A program made the position numbers and the translations under genes. Shown one piece after another: positions 47,472 through 55,945 of a stretch of 64,000 bases of DNA (positions within the stretch are counted from its first letter, which is position 1; each line of letters begins with the position of its first letter). The stretch comes from CBDDBH01 sp965225625 (GTDB lineage Bacteria; Pseudomonadota; Gammaproteobacteria; JADZEE01). Location: the NCBI GenBank assembly GCA_965225625.1, contig CBDDBH010000021.1, positions 91,515 through 155,514 on the forward strand, written 5' to 3'. Below the pieces are notes generated by a model. The model had not been told where the DNA came from. It ran no database searches and saw nothing but the letters and a program-made list of their open reading frames with translations.

Positions 47472-48806
47472 TCAGGTCGAGGACGTCGCTTGCCCGGGTA
47501 TCGCATTCAACTGCTCAGCACGCAACAACCACATACCTGCCGCGCCAAGCAGCAGCGGCATAGCCAGCACAATGTAGTACTTTGGCATAGACCAGCCGAA
47601 GCCGATCAATATGCCCCCGACGTAGGGGCCGCAGATTGCGCCGAAACGGCCGACACCCGCTGCCCAGCCGATGCCTGCCGCGCGGATACGGGTCGGATAC
47701 AATCGCGCGGCCACGGAAAACAAACCGATATAACCGCCAAGCACAAAGAACCCCATGACGGCGGCTAACACCAGCAGCGCATTAGCGGCATGGATATGTG
47801 GAAACGCGATCATGCAAGCGGTACCGACGATCAGAAAGCCCACGATCAACGGCCGCAGCCCACGGCTTGCGGATAAATGCCCCAACAGCAGCATGCCCAC
47901 CGCACCGCCGACATTGATTATCGCGCCAGCATAGATCGCTTTGTTTAGCGGCAGTCCGGCGTCGATCATGATTTTCGGTGTCCAGCTCAACAGAAAATAC
48001 ACCGAGAACAAGCAGCAAAAAAACGCCAGCCACAGCAGCGCCGTCCAGGTGCGTAGCGCCGGGGAAAACAGCATTTTCACCGCAGTGGTCGACGCCTCAG
48101 AGGCAACTTGCGTCAGCGGTGGCAATTGCTCCAGAGGTGTTTGACCCAGCCTTCGCAAGATGCGGTTCAGCTTTGTGAGTGCTCCGGCGGGCTGTTTCTC
48201 GAGTAGAAACTGTGGTGATTCAGGTAACAAGAATACGGCGACCGGAGCCATAAGCGCGGTCACGACGCCGCCGGCAAGAAATACCGAACGCCAACCAAAC
48301 ACCGGGATCAGCCAGGTGGCCAATACACCGCCGAGCAGTGCGCCGACCGGGAACCCGCCGTGCAAGAATCCGATCAACAGGTTGCGATGACGGTTGGGCG
48401 AATACTCTGCGACCAGGGCGGTCAAGCTCGCAAATAACCCGCCGATGCCAAGCCCGGTCAGTGTCCGCAAGGCCATCAACTCCGGTACCGATCGCGCCCA
48501 TGCCGTTGCCGTCATGGCGACACCGATTACCACCAGGCAGATGAGCACGATGCGCCGCCGTCCGATGCGGTCGCAATAGGGGCCGATAAACATGGCGCCA
48601 AGCGCCATGCCGAGCAAGCCGGCGCTGAATACCCCGCCCAGCAATTCGGGACTTAACGCCCAATCCTGGGTGATCGCCGGCGCGCTATACGATATCGCCA
48701 GCACATCGAAGCCGTCGAGCATGTTGATCAGCCAACAGACAACGACCACGGTGATCTGGATCGCTGTGAGCGGGCCGTTTTCGATGGACTCGTGAAGTTC
48801 ACTCAT
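47472..48806 (-). CDS. MFS transporter, aromatic acid:H+ symporter (AAHS) family
   Basis: 444 residues with twelve helices. Helix 1 carries MLDGFDVLAISYSAPAI, the AAHS signature Asp-Gly-Phe/Tyr-Asp; loop 2-3 has GPYCDRIGRRRIVL and helix 4 RTLTGLGIGGLFASLTALV. The family (PcaK, MhpT, BenK) imports benzoate-like acids. This supports a local role in aromatic acid uptake. Start ATG 48806. Confidence 0.9.
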   Translation of the reverse strand: MSELHESIENGPLTAIQITVVVVCWLINMLDGFDVLAISYSAPAITQDWALSPELLGGVFSAGLLGMALGAMFIGPYCDRIGRRRIVLICLVVIGVAMTATAWARSVPELMALRTLTGLGIGGLFASLTALVAEYSPNRHRNLLIGFLHGGFPVGALLGGVLATWLIPVFGWRSVFLAGGVVTALMAPVAVFLLPESPQFLLEKQPAGALTKLNRILRRLGQTPLEQLPPLTQVASEASTTAVKMLFSPALRTWTALLWLAFFCCLFSVYFLLSWTPKIMIDAGLPLNKAIYAGAIINVGGAVGMLLLGHLSASRGLRPLIVGFLIVGTACMIAFPHIHAANALLVLAAVMGFFVLGGYIGLFSVAARLYPTRIRAAGIGWAAGVGRFGAICGPYVGGILIGFGWSMPKYYIVLAMPLLLGAAGMWLLRAEQLNAIPGQATSST

Positions 48807-48964
48807 AATGCCGAGGTCGCCAGATTACTTCCGCTCTCGCATGCGGCTTCCCTGCCAGCAGGCAACGGCAACACGCTCGCATCCTTCAGACTATCCTAAG
48901 GTCCTAACCCAACACAGCAATACCGTAGCGCTCACGAAGAGCGCGGTTCATATTGGGCTACACC
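48807..48964. promoter_or_regulatory. intergenic region upstream of the AAHS carrier
   Basis: 158 bases between the end of the EutA-like gene and the carrier start, both on the minus strand. No strong hairpin is visible, so the carrier may have its own promoter here or be read from upstream. Confidence 0.3.
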
Positions 48965-50512
48965 CTATCGTGTGTGCTGGTGTTCGTCATCACTATGTTT
49001 GCCATCCGCGGTGAACAACAGGGACTTGATGATCAAAGGCACCACGTTGGCCGGCTGAACCACTTCGCCGATATCGATATAGTCGAATTCGTGCAACTGC
49101 ACACCATCCAGCGAAATAATGTCGCCGCCAACGTCCAGTTCCTTTTTCAGCAGGTTGCCCATGATCCCAGCGATGTCACCTTCCATCACCAGGATCAGGG
49201 TATGACCGGCATCGATAGCGGCGCCGAGGCCATCGCGGATGCCCTTTGCCAGGGCGAACAGCCGTTGGTGCCGCGGCTCCCCCTCCCAGGTAAAGGCCAG
49301 GGCGATGGTCGTCTCAACCGCATCGATATCATACCGGGTGAGGGACTTCGAGATATCCTCACTGACTTGCTCCGCTTCGATGTCGCCGGCTAGCGCTAAA
49401 TTGAGCCGGATGACCGGTACATTGCGGGTCGGCAATACATCGGGACGGCTGATGTAAATCGTATTGCCGCTGACCTGCACGGTGAATTGCGAGGCGCCGA
49501 CTACGGTCGCCCGTATCCCCTGCCCTGGATCGTAAACCGGGTAGGCGATGCGTTTATCCTGCAGGGCCTCGGTCATCGCAGCCGCCATGTCGCCGCCAAG
49601 GTCCCCATAATCCACGCTTTCCCGGCCGAATATGTACTCCGACACACCACCCGAAAAGGTCACTGCATCGATCTTGATGCCGGTCGGCAGCGCCGGGGTC
49701 AAAATAAGATCGCTGATCAGGTCATCCGGTTCCGCCCGGGCAATCGAGCGCACCACAACGTCGACCATTGTCGCGACCAATTTCGCCCGGTCGGTAGCTG
49801 ACAGTTCGCCGCCAAGGGTCAACTCGACGCCTGCCGATGCGGCCAGGCGGACCGCCGGGTCTTCGATGCGGACCAGCTTTGCGTCGTCATCGAAAGCGAC
49901 GAGCCGGCCGCCGACGGCGATGGCCGCGCTGTGCAAAAGGCGACCGCCATGGACCAAGGCGAATTTGGTGGTACCGCCGCCAATGTCGACGTTGAGGAAT
50001 GTTTTATGCTCCTGACGGGAAAGCTCCACCGCGCCGGAACCATGAGCCGCCATGAGGGCTTCCAGATTATGGCCCGCCGAGGCACAGACAAATTTTCCCG
50101 ACTCGGCGGCAAACAAATTGGCAATCGCCCGAGCGTTGCTCCGCTTCAAGGCCTCGCCGGTAAGGATCACCGCACCGGTGTCGATATCCGCCCGCTCCAG
50201 ACCTGCCGAGGCATAGGCGTTGTCGATGAACAGGGCGAGTTCATCCGCATCGATGGAGGAATCCGGACGATAAGGTGTCAGCAGAATGGGCGAGCGCCAG
50301 AGTATTTCACGGCCGACCACGACAAAGCGGCTGGACAAGGCCTCCGCCAGCCGCTGCAAGTGAACCTTGGCGAACATAAGATGAGAGGTAGACGAGCCGA
50401 CATCGACCCCGACCGTGGTGAATTCGACATTGTCGAATGACCAGATGGCATCGCTTAACTGTTCGCGTTCCTCTTCGGATGGGTGGATATGTTCGAATTC
50501 GAGCTCGTGCAT
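48965..50512 (-). CDS. EutA-like ethanolamine ammonia-lyase reactivase family protein
   Basis: 515-residue actin-fold ATPase. The N-terminal phosphate-1 loop is VGVDVGSSTSHLMFAK and the second is FLNVDIGGGTTKFALV, with SAGHNLEALMAAHGSG between, all close to EutA, the chaperone that removes damaged cobalamin from ethanolamine ammonia-lyase. No eutB or eutC is in the window. The bicupin gene ends 4 bases upstream of its start. It may reactivate another B12 eliminase encoded elsewhere, or have a separate role with the bicupin. Confidence 0.82.
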   Translation of the reverse strand: MHELEFEHIHPSEEEREQLSDAIWSFDNVEFTTVGVDVGSSTSHLMFAKVHLQRLAEALSSRFVVVGREILWRSPILLTPYRPDSSIDADELALFIDNAYASAGLERADIDTGAVILTGEALKRSNARAIANLFAAESGKFVCASAGHNLEALMAAHGSGAVELSRQEHKTFLNVDIGGGTTKFALVHGGRLLHSAAIAVGGRLVAFDDDAKLVRIEDPAVRLAASAGVELTLGGELSATDRAKLVATMVDVVVRSIARAEPDDLISDLILTPALPTGIKIDAVTFSGGVSEYIFGRESVDYGDLGGDMAAAMTEALQDKRIAYPVYDPGQGIRATVVGASQFTVQVSGNTIYISRPDVLPTRNVPVIRLNLALAGDIEAEQVSEDISKSLTRYDIDAVETTIALAFTWEGEPRHQRLFALAKGIRDGLGAAIDAGHTLILVMEGDIAGIMGNLLKKELDVGGDIISLDGVQLHEFDYIDIGEVVQPANVVPLIIKSLLFTADGKHSDDEHQHTR

Positions 50513-50516
50513 ATTT

Positions 50517-51635
50517 CTAAGCGGACTTCTTCAGTTTTTTCAGAAACGGCGCCTCATCGATGACCTCACCCATCTTCGATGCGCCGCCTTTTTTGGCCAG
50601 TTCATCGAGATAAATTTTATGGATGCGAGGTGATTGATGTTCATATTCGACCTGTGCACCGCCGTCGCGGACACTTACATCGACGCCGGCGAACAGCCGC
50701 CGCTTGGCCTCAGTCGTTGGATAGCGAATGCCGCCGAACGCGATGGCCAGATAACGAGCCGGATCAGTACTGGTATTAAAGTGCTGATGGTACATGCCGT
50801 CCGGCGGCGCGAAGACCATGCCATGCTGCCAGTCGACGCGCACGTAATCGTCTTTCTCATCGTACCAGAGCAGTGAATAGCCGGTGCCGGTCACGCAGAA
50901 CACGTGGAAATCAGCCCCGTGGCGATGGGCCTTTTTGCAGGTCCCGACGGGCATCTCAGACATGTGGGAATGCATGGATCCGTCGGCCAGAACAAACATC
51001 ATGTTGGAACTTCCGGCGCCGCGCTTTGACCATTTGCGCAATTTAAAGGTGCCAAGATCAGGGATAAAATTGGTCTCCCACATATGCCGTCCGGGCTTCT
51101 TGGGAATAAAATTCCCCTCGCCGGAGAAAGCGTTCTCGGCACCTTCACGTTCCGGGAACCGATGGGGATTATTGAATATGAACTCTTCGTTGTGAAACAC
51201 GTTCAGCATGATACAAAGGCTGGTGGTCGACGATAAACGCGCCGGCTCCCGGCCACTGGCATTGAAGTGCTGGTACTTCGCGTTGAGCGGCAGAGCGAAC
51301 AAGCTCTGGGGGCCCCATTCAAAACTATGGGTACGGCCGTCGTAGGTTTCGATGGTGGTGCTGCCATGGCCTTCCAGCACATAGACCACCTCTTCGAATA
51401 AATGCTGCTGTGGCTCGGATTTACCGCCGGGCTTTATTTCGAGAATGAAGATGGAGATAAAATCGCCACGGCCCTTCAGGTGTGCGATGGCACCATGGGT
51501 GCCGAAGCGCGCCCAGGATTTAGTTTCCACCTTAATGAGATCGATACCGAAATCCTCAACTACCGGTACGCCTTCGCCTTTGGCCCATTCCATATAAGGG
51601 TCGTAGAGAAACCGCACTTCTTCCGTCTTTGTCAT
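50517..51635 (-). CDS. bicupin protein
   Basis: 372 residues with two cupin domains. In the first, HLFEEVVYVLEGHGSTTIE is at about residue 77 and PLNAKYQHFNASG near 115; in the second, KKAHRHGADFHVFCVTGTG near 235 and PPDGMYHQHFNTS near 272 give the His, Glu and His ligands. Bicupins include gentisate dioxygenases and oxalate decarboxylases; the sequence does not fix which. Start ATG 51635, with AGAGGTAGG upstream. It is the first gene of the EutA-like operon. Confidence 0.82.
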   Translation of the reverse strand: MTKTEEVRFLYDPYMEWAKGEGVPVVEDFGIDLIKVETKSWARFGTHGAIAHLKGRGDFISIFILEIKPGGKSEPQQHLFEEVVYVLEGHGSTTIETYDGRTHSFEWGPQSLFALPLNAKYQHFNASGREPARLSSTTSLCIMLNVFHNEEFIFNNPHRFPEREGAENAFSGEGNFIPKKPGRHMWETNFIPDLGTFKLRKWSKRGAGSSNMMFVLADGSMHSHMSEMPVGTCKKAHRHGADFHVFCVTGTGYSLLWYDEKDDYVRVDWQHGMVFAPPDGMYHQHFNTSTDPARYLAIAFGGIRYPTTEAKRRLFAGVDVSVRDGGAQVEYEHQSPRIHKIYLDELAKKGGASKMGEVIDEAPFLKKLKKSA

Positions 51636-51926
51636 GACCTACCTCTTTATTTCACGTTCAAGACCAGTCTTGAAGTTTTTAGAAATCTGAAAATGATCCA
51701 AAATTTATAAGCTCTAGGAGTGATCACTCTGCAGCCAAATTGATGTCAAATTTACCTGCAGCCAAACCTTGCAATACGACACGCGTTCCGATTGAATCCG
51801 GATGTAGATGGAGTTCGTATTTTTGTCTGGCCAGCGGTGGAACAAGCCGGCCAGCGTTTGCCCGCCATGTAATACGGCGGCCGAAGAACTTGCGGTATTT
51901 TGATCCCAAACGTAAAAAAAAACTGC
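51636..51926. promoter_or_regulatory. divergent control region of the bicupin operon and beta-hydroxyacid dehydrogenase
   Basis: 291 AT-rich bases. TTCAAGA (51657-51663), CCAG, TCTTGAA (51668-51674) is a perfect inverted repeat about 22 bases upstream of the bicupin ATG, probably an operator. The word CTGCAGCCAAA occurs twice (51730-51740 and 51769-51779), spaced 28 bases apart. Open frames in this stretch look like chance. Confidence 0.5.
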
Positions 51927-52763
51927 ATGAATGAAAATTCGATAAAGCACGTCGGGCTGATCGGTCTAGGCAAAATGGGCGGTCCGTTGGCGCGCCATAT
52001 CATCAACAAAGGATATCCGGTCACCGGTTACGATGTCGTCCCCGAGCTTGTCAACGCCGCAGTGGCGCAAGGGACGACAGCCGCTGCCACCCCGGCCGAG
52101 TTGGCGAGCAACACGGATGTGATCTTGATCGCGGTCGGCTTCGATGCGGAGGTCGAAGCAGTCATTTTCGGTACCGGGGGCGTGTTGGAGGGCATCCGGC
52201 CTGGAGCGATTATCGCCGTCGCCTCGACCGTCGCGCCCCACACTATGTCGCGCATTGTTAAACGCACCAAGGAACGCGCCATCAGACTGATCGATTGCCC
52301 GCTCACCCGCGGCGAACAGGCGGCCATTGACGGAACAATGTTGACCATGGTCGGCGGAGACGCCGCCGATTTGGAGGCTTGCCGTCCGGTTATGGAAGCT
52401 TACGCCAATGCCATATTTCATCTCGGACCGGTCGGCGCCGGCAGCGTCGGCAAGATGGTCAACAATATGATTTTGTGGGCTTGCATGTCGGTTAATTGGG
52501 AGGGCTTTAAGCTGGCCGACTCCCTCGGGGTCGATGGGGATGTCTTGCGCGAAGCTCTGGTGTTGTCCAGTGCGCAGAATTGGTGTCTGCAGACCCGCGC
52601 CCTCGAAAAACCGATGCCCTGGGCCGAAAAAGACATGATGATCGTGCTCCAGGAAGCGGACCGCCTGCGCCTCAGTTTGCCCCTTAGCGGCGTCGTCAAG
52701 GAAGTGATTAAACAATTGAAAGTCGAGCGCGGTTATCCGACGCCATCCGTGGATAAGTCCTAG
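51927..52763 (+). CDS. beta-hydroxyacid dehydrogenase (HIBADH) family protein
   Basis: 278 residues from ATG 51927. N-terminal Rossmann motif VGLIGLGKMGGPLA (residues 9-22), substrate-site block IRLIDCPLTRGEQAA near residue 120 with a GE variant of the usual SGG, and the catalytic Lys in GAGSVGKMVNNMI. It oxidises 3-hydroxyisobutyrate, glycerate or 2-hydroxy-3-oxopropionate-like acids with NAD(P). Divergent from the bicupin-EutA unit and likely part of the same pathway. Confidence 0.87.
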   Translation: MNENSIKHVGLIGLGKMGGPLARHIINKGYPVTGYDVVPELVNAAVAQGTTAAATPAELASNTDVILIAVGFDAEVEAVIFGTGGVLEGIRPGAIIAVASTVAPHTMSRIVKRTKERAIRLIDCPLTRGEQAAIDGTMLTMVGGDAADLEACRPVMEAYANAIFHLGPVGAGSVGKMVNNMILWACMSVNWEGFKLADSLGVDGDVLREALVLSSAQNWCLQTRALEKPMPWAEKDMMIVLQEADRLRLSLPLSGVVKEVIKQLKVERGYPTPSVDKS

Positions 52764-52924
52764 CCGCGCGATCTCTCTTAGCTCCGCCAACGCGGGTGCG
52801 CCAATCTTGCCGAGGGTTTTGACTTGGGAATTTCCTTGGCACGTCTTCGCGTCGGGTCGCATATGCCCAAAATTCGCATTCGAAGGCCACTGATCCATCG
52901 CCTTAATCCCTTTTACTCTGCCTT

Positions 52925-53215
52925 TCACTTGGCCCTTCTGGTTCTCATTGCAATCCACAACCCGGCAACGAGCAGGCCGACGCCCCCGAGGCTCACGGAA
53001 ACGAGCGCAGCGTGATCCATTTGTGAAACGAAGTGCTGTGCATCGGCTCCTTCGTGTGCCAGGCAGACTCGTGAGAAGCCGCCAAAGGCAACGAGAGAAG
53101 TGATGGCGAGTGTGAGCTGCGCAAATTTAGATGACGTGAAATTTCCCTTTGTTATATTTTCCAGGACTCGACAGCGAAAATCTGAAGAGTCAAAAATAGT
53201 TTGAAATCCAAGCAA
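52925..53215 (-). CDS. small exported membrane protein, hypothetical
   Basis: 96 residues by the longest frame; the N-terminus is uncertain. It has a leader-like stretch QLTLAITSLVAFGGFSRVCLA followed by HEGADAQHF, then a second hydrophobic segment VSVSLGGVGLLVAGLW ending in basic residues. That fits a small protein with a cleavable signal and a C-terminal anchor. It lies 84 bases downstream of the PQQ dehydrogenase on the same strand. No family recognised. Confidence 0.4.
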   Translation of the reverse strand: MLGFQTIFDSSDFRCRVLENITKGNFTSSKFAQLTLAITSLVAFGGFSRVCLAHEGADAQHFVSQMDHAALVSVSLGGVGLLVAGLWIAMRTRRAK

Positions 53216-53299
53216 TCAGCAAGACCTTGAAACTTGCCCTTGGGTTTTACTAACGCGGAAACTGCAAGGGTGTTTTGGGGAGAATCCATGGTGAACTCC

Positions 53300-54976
53300 T
53301 TAACGGTAGGGGCTGAATAACTTAAACACTGTCAGCAGACCGCCTTTGTTCATGGTCAGGAATTCCTTCTGCGGCACGAAGCGTGGACCTATGCCGCCGG
53401 TGCCGCTGAGTACTGCGACATACTGACTACCGTCGAGCGAATAGGTTATCGGCGGCGCGATGATTCCCGTGCCGGTTTGATAGTTCCACAGTTGCTCGCC
53501 GGTCCTGGCGTGATAGGCGGCGAGTTCACCGGTCTGCAGACCGGTGAACACGACATCTCCGGCAGTGACCAGCGTTCCACCGTTGGCGAAGGGATCCATG
53601 GCCATCTCCCACACGCGGCGCCCCGTCATGGGATCGATAGCACGCAAGCGACCGACTTTGGAACCGTCATCGGGAACGAGGTGCCCCCACTCGGCGCCTA
53701 TATAAAACCCACCCTTGACGTACTCGACGTCGACCGGCTTGATACGCATGGCCAACTCAATGCCGTTCAAATAAACCAGCCCGGTGTTGGTGCTGTAGGA
53801 CGCCGGCGCCAAGTTCTTGCCACCGAGATTGGACGGCCAGACGTTGATTTCCACACCATCACGCAACATACGCTTGGTTAAGTCCGAGAGTATCGGGCGT
53901 CCCGTTTCGAGATCGATGCCCTCGGCCCAGTTGAGTTTGTCGATATATTGATTGGCGCGCAGCAGTTCACCGGTCTTACGGTCCAGTAAGTAAAAGTAAC
54001 CGTTGCGGTTGGCCTGCATGAGCACATTGCGGGCGCGGCCATCTAGCTCAAGGGTCGCGTGAATGAGTTCGTTCACACCGTCGTAGTCGTAGGTGTCGTT
54101 CGGCGTGAACTGGAAATACCAGACGCGTTCGCCGGTCTTGGGCTTAACAGCGATCACAGAATTGGTGTAGAGGTTGTCCCCCTTACGCTTGGCCGCACTC
54201 CACGGCGCCGGGTTGCCGATACCCCAGAATACGAGGTCCAGTTCCGGGTCGTAGGAACCGGTCAGCCAGGTCGGACCGCCACCGTGTAAGTAGGCATCAC
54301 CTTCCCACGTGTCACCGCCCGGTTCGTCGGGCGCCGCGGTAGTATACAAGCGCCATAAGTGTTCACCGCTGGCCGCATCCCAGCCGTCCAGAAATCCGCG
54401 GGCGCCGTAGTCGCCACCGGCCACGCCGGTAATCACGACACCGTTGGCAATCAGCGGTGCACCGGTCATCGAATACTCATCTTCGAACTTGGCAGCGTGT
54501 TGGCGCCAGATCTCCTTACCTGTTTTCGCATCCAGCGCAATTACGTCGTTGTCCAGGGTCTGTCGGTATAGACGACCATCGAACAGCGCCGCACCGCGGA
54601 TGACGATGCCGCAGCACGCCATCGGCAGACTGGCGGCGGGAATATCCAGATCGTGCTTCCATACGCGGCCCCCGGTTTGCGCATCTACCGCGTAAGTGGC
54701 TCGATAGGTCGTCGCGTAGATCAAGCCGTCGTAGACCAGCGGTTGTGCTTCCTGGCCGTTATTGTCCTGCAGGCTGAACGTCCACGCCGGTACCAGGTTC
54801 GCTACCGTTTCGGTATTGATCTCCGTAAGCGGGCTGTAGCGCTGCAAGCCGTGGCCCATGCCAAACGTGACCACGTCCTCAGGCGTTTGGGCGTCGCGTT
54901 TCAAGTCGTCGACCGATTGCGCAGACAGGTTTGAACTAATGAGTAGCAACAACGAGAACAGACAACGCTTATCCAT
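53300..54976 (-). CDS. PQQ-dependent alcohol dehydrogenase, XoxF/PedH-like metal site
   Basis: 558 residues with signal peptide LFSLLLLISSNLSAQS. The vicinal disulfide C121-C122 (PMACCGIV) needed for electron transfer, metal ligand Asn in GNPAPW (about 255) and catalytic D297 with D299 in TYDYDGVN are all present; the Asp two residues after the catalytic Asp is the known mark of lanthanide-dependent enzymes. There is no cytochrome domain, so a separate cytochrome c is required. A mobile inverted-repeat element lies just upstream. Confidence 0.92.
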   Translation of the reverse strand: MDKRCLFSLLLLISSNLSAQSVDDLKRDAQTPEDVVTFGMGHGLQRYSPLTEINTETVANLVPAWTFSLQDNNGQEAQPLVYDGLIYATTYRATYAVDAQTGGRVWKHDLDIPAASLPMACCGIVIRGAALFDGRLYRQTLDNDVIALDAKTGKEIWRQHAAKFEDEYSMTGAPLIANGVVITGVAGGDYGARGFLDGWDAASGEHLWRLYTTAAPDEPGGDTWEGDAYLHGGGPTWLTGSYDPELDLVFWGIGNPAPWSAAKRKGDNLYTNSVIAVKPKTGERVWYFQFTPNDTYDYDGVNELIHATLELDGRARNVLMQANRNGYFYLLDRKTGELLRANQYIDKLNWAEGIDLETGRPILSDLTKRMLRDGVEINVWPSNLGGKNLAPASYSTNTGLVYLNGIELAMRIKPVDVEYVKGGFYIGAEWGHLVPDDGSKVGRLRAIDPMTGRRVWEMAMDPFANGGTLVTAGDVVFTGLQTGELAAYHARTGEQLWNYQTGTGIIAPPITYSLDGSQYVAVLSGTGGIGPRFVPQKEFLTMNKGGLLTVFKLFSPYR

Positions 54977-55024
54977 AATTACAAACCCTGTTGGTTGCGT
55001 TTCGAGGTGGCCCGCGTCAGGCGC

Positions 55025-55169
55025 TTAACAGGTTGTTGAAAAGTCTCAGGCGAGTGCAAGACAAGGCAAAATCGGCGAAAAAGCGCAATGTATATGCAAA
55101 TACATGAGCATTTTGAGCCGATTTTAACGCCGTATTGCGCCGGCTGAGGGTTTTTCAACAGCCTGTTAA
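55025..55169. repeat. MITE-like nested inverted-repeat element
   Basis: The element has terminal inverted repeats: TTAACAGGTTGTTGAAAAGT at the left and the complementary ACCCTCAG...TTTTTCAACAGCCTGTTAA at the right, about 25 bases with few mismatches. A second nested pair AAAATCGGC/GCCGATTTT lies inside. It has no coding capacity. It resembles non-autonomous elements of about 145 bp spread by a transposase in trans. The right end supplies the stop codon of the SDR gene (55166-55168). Confidence 0.75.
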
Positions 55170-55945
55170 CCCTTTGTGGCGTCCTGTTGGTCGTGGATCG
55201 TCCGAACGCCCCATGTCGCGATTGCTCCGCCGTCGACGCGGAGATCCTCCGCGGTTATGAATCCCGCGTTGTCCGAGACCAGGAACAGCACCGCGTTGGC
55301 CTGATCCTGGGGGTCTCCCAACCGGCCCAGCGGTATCTCATCGAACGTGCGTGCTCCCGCCGCCTCGAGCTGTCCGACTGATACGCCGGTCTTGGTCGGC
55401 GAGACCGAGTTTACGCGGATGCCGTGAGGTGCGAGGTCCATGGCCATCGCGCGGGTCATGTTGAGCACCCCGCCCTTGGATGCACAATACGCAACCGCCT
55501 TGGCGCGACCACGGTGGCCGGACGTCGAGGCGATGTTGACGATTGCCCCCGGTTTGCCGGCGTGGACCAACGCCTTGGCGACAGCCTGACAGCACACGAA
55601 CATCCCAGTCAGGTTGATGCCGATCAGTCGATCCCACTCCTCCAGCGACGTCTCGAGGATGCTCTTGGGGACAGTGATAGCCGCGTTGTTGACCAGAATG
55701 TCAATCGTGCCGTGCTGTTCGGACAGGCTGTCGATCGCGGCTTGCACGGCGGCGGGATCGCCGACGTCGAACGGCGCGGGTACGGCCCGGCCGCCGGCCG
55801 CGCCGGCCGCCGCGTTTGCCTGATCCGCGTCGATGTCGTTGCACAGTACGGTAGCCCCGGCCACCGCAAGGGTCGCCGCGATCGCGCGGCCGATATTCGG
55901 TCCAGCGCCGGTCACCAGCGCAACACGGCCATCAAGATCGCTCAT
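55166..55945 (-). CDS. SDR family oxidoreductase
   Basis: 259 residues from ATG 55945 (MSDLDGRVALVTGAG), overlapping the hydantoinase B stop by ATGA. NAD(P) site TGAGPNIGRA, NNAA motif, Ser in IVNIASTSGH and Y-x3-K in AVAYCASKGG. The C-terminal DGG-AIATWG is normal. The TAA stop falls inside the adjacent inverted-repeat element, so the last residues may differ from the ancestral end. It forms an operon with the hydantoinase genes. Confidence 0.9.
   Translation of the reverse strand: MSDLDGRVALVTGAGPNIGRAIAATLAVAGATVLCNDIDADQANAAAGAAGGRAVPAPFDVGDPAAVQAAIDSLSEQHGTIDILVNNAAITVPKSILETSLEEWDRLIGINLTGMFVCCQAVAKALVHAGKPGAIVNIASTSGHRGRAKAVAYCASKGGVLNMTRAMAMDLAPHGIRVNSVSPTKTGVSVGQLEAAGARTFDEIPLGRLGDPQDQANAVLFLVSDNAGFITAEDLRVDGGAIATWGVRTIHDQQDATKG

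Noticed and set aside
51724..51909. Minus-strand 61-codon frame upstream of the beta-hydroxyacid dehydrogenase
   Set aside because: The end GKFDINLAAE looks protein-like, but there is no recognised family and it lies in a divergent promoter region. It could be a fragment; not supported as a gene.
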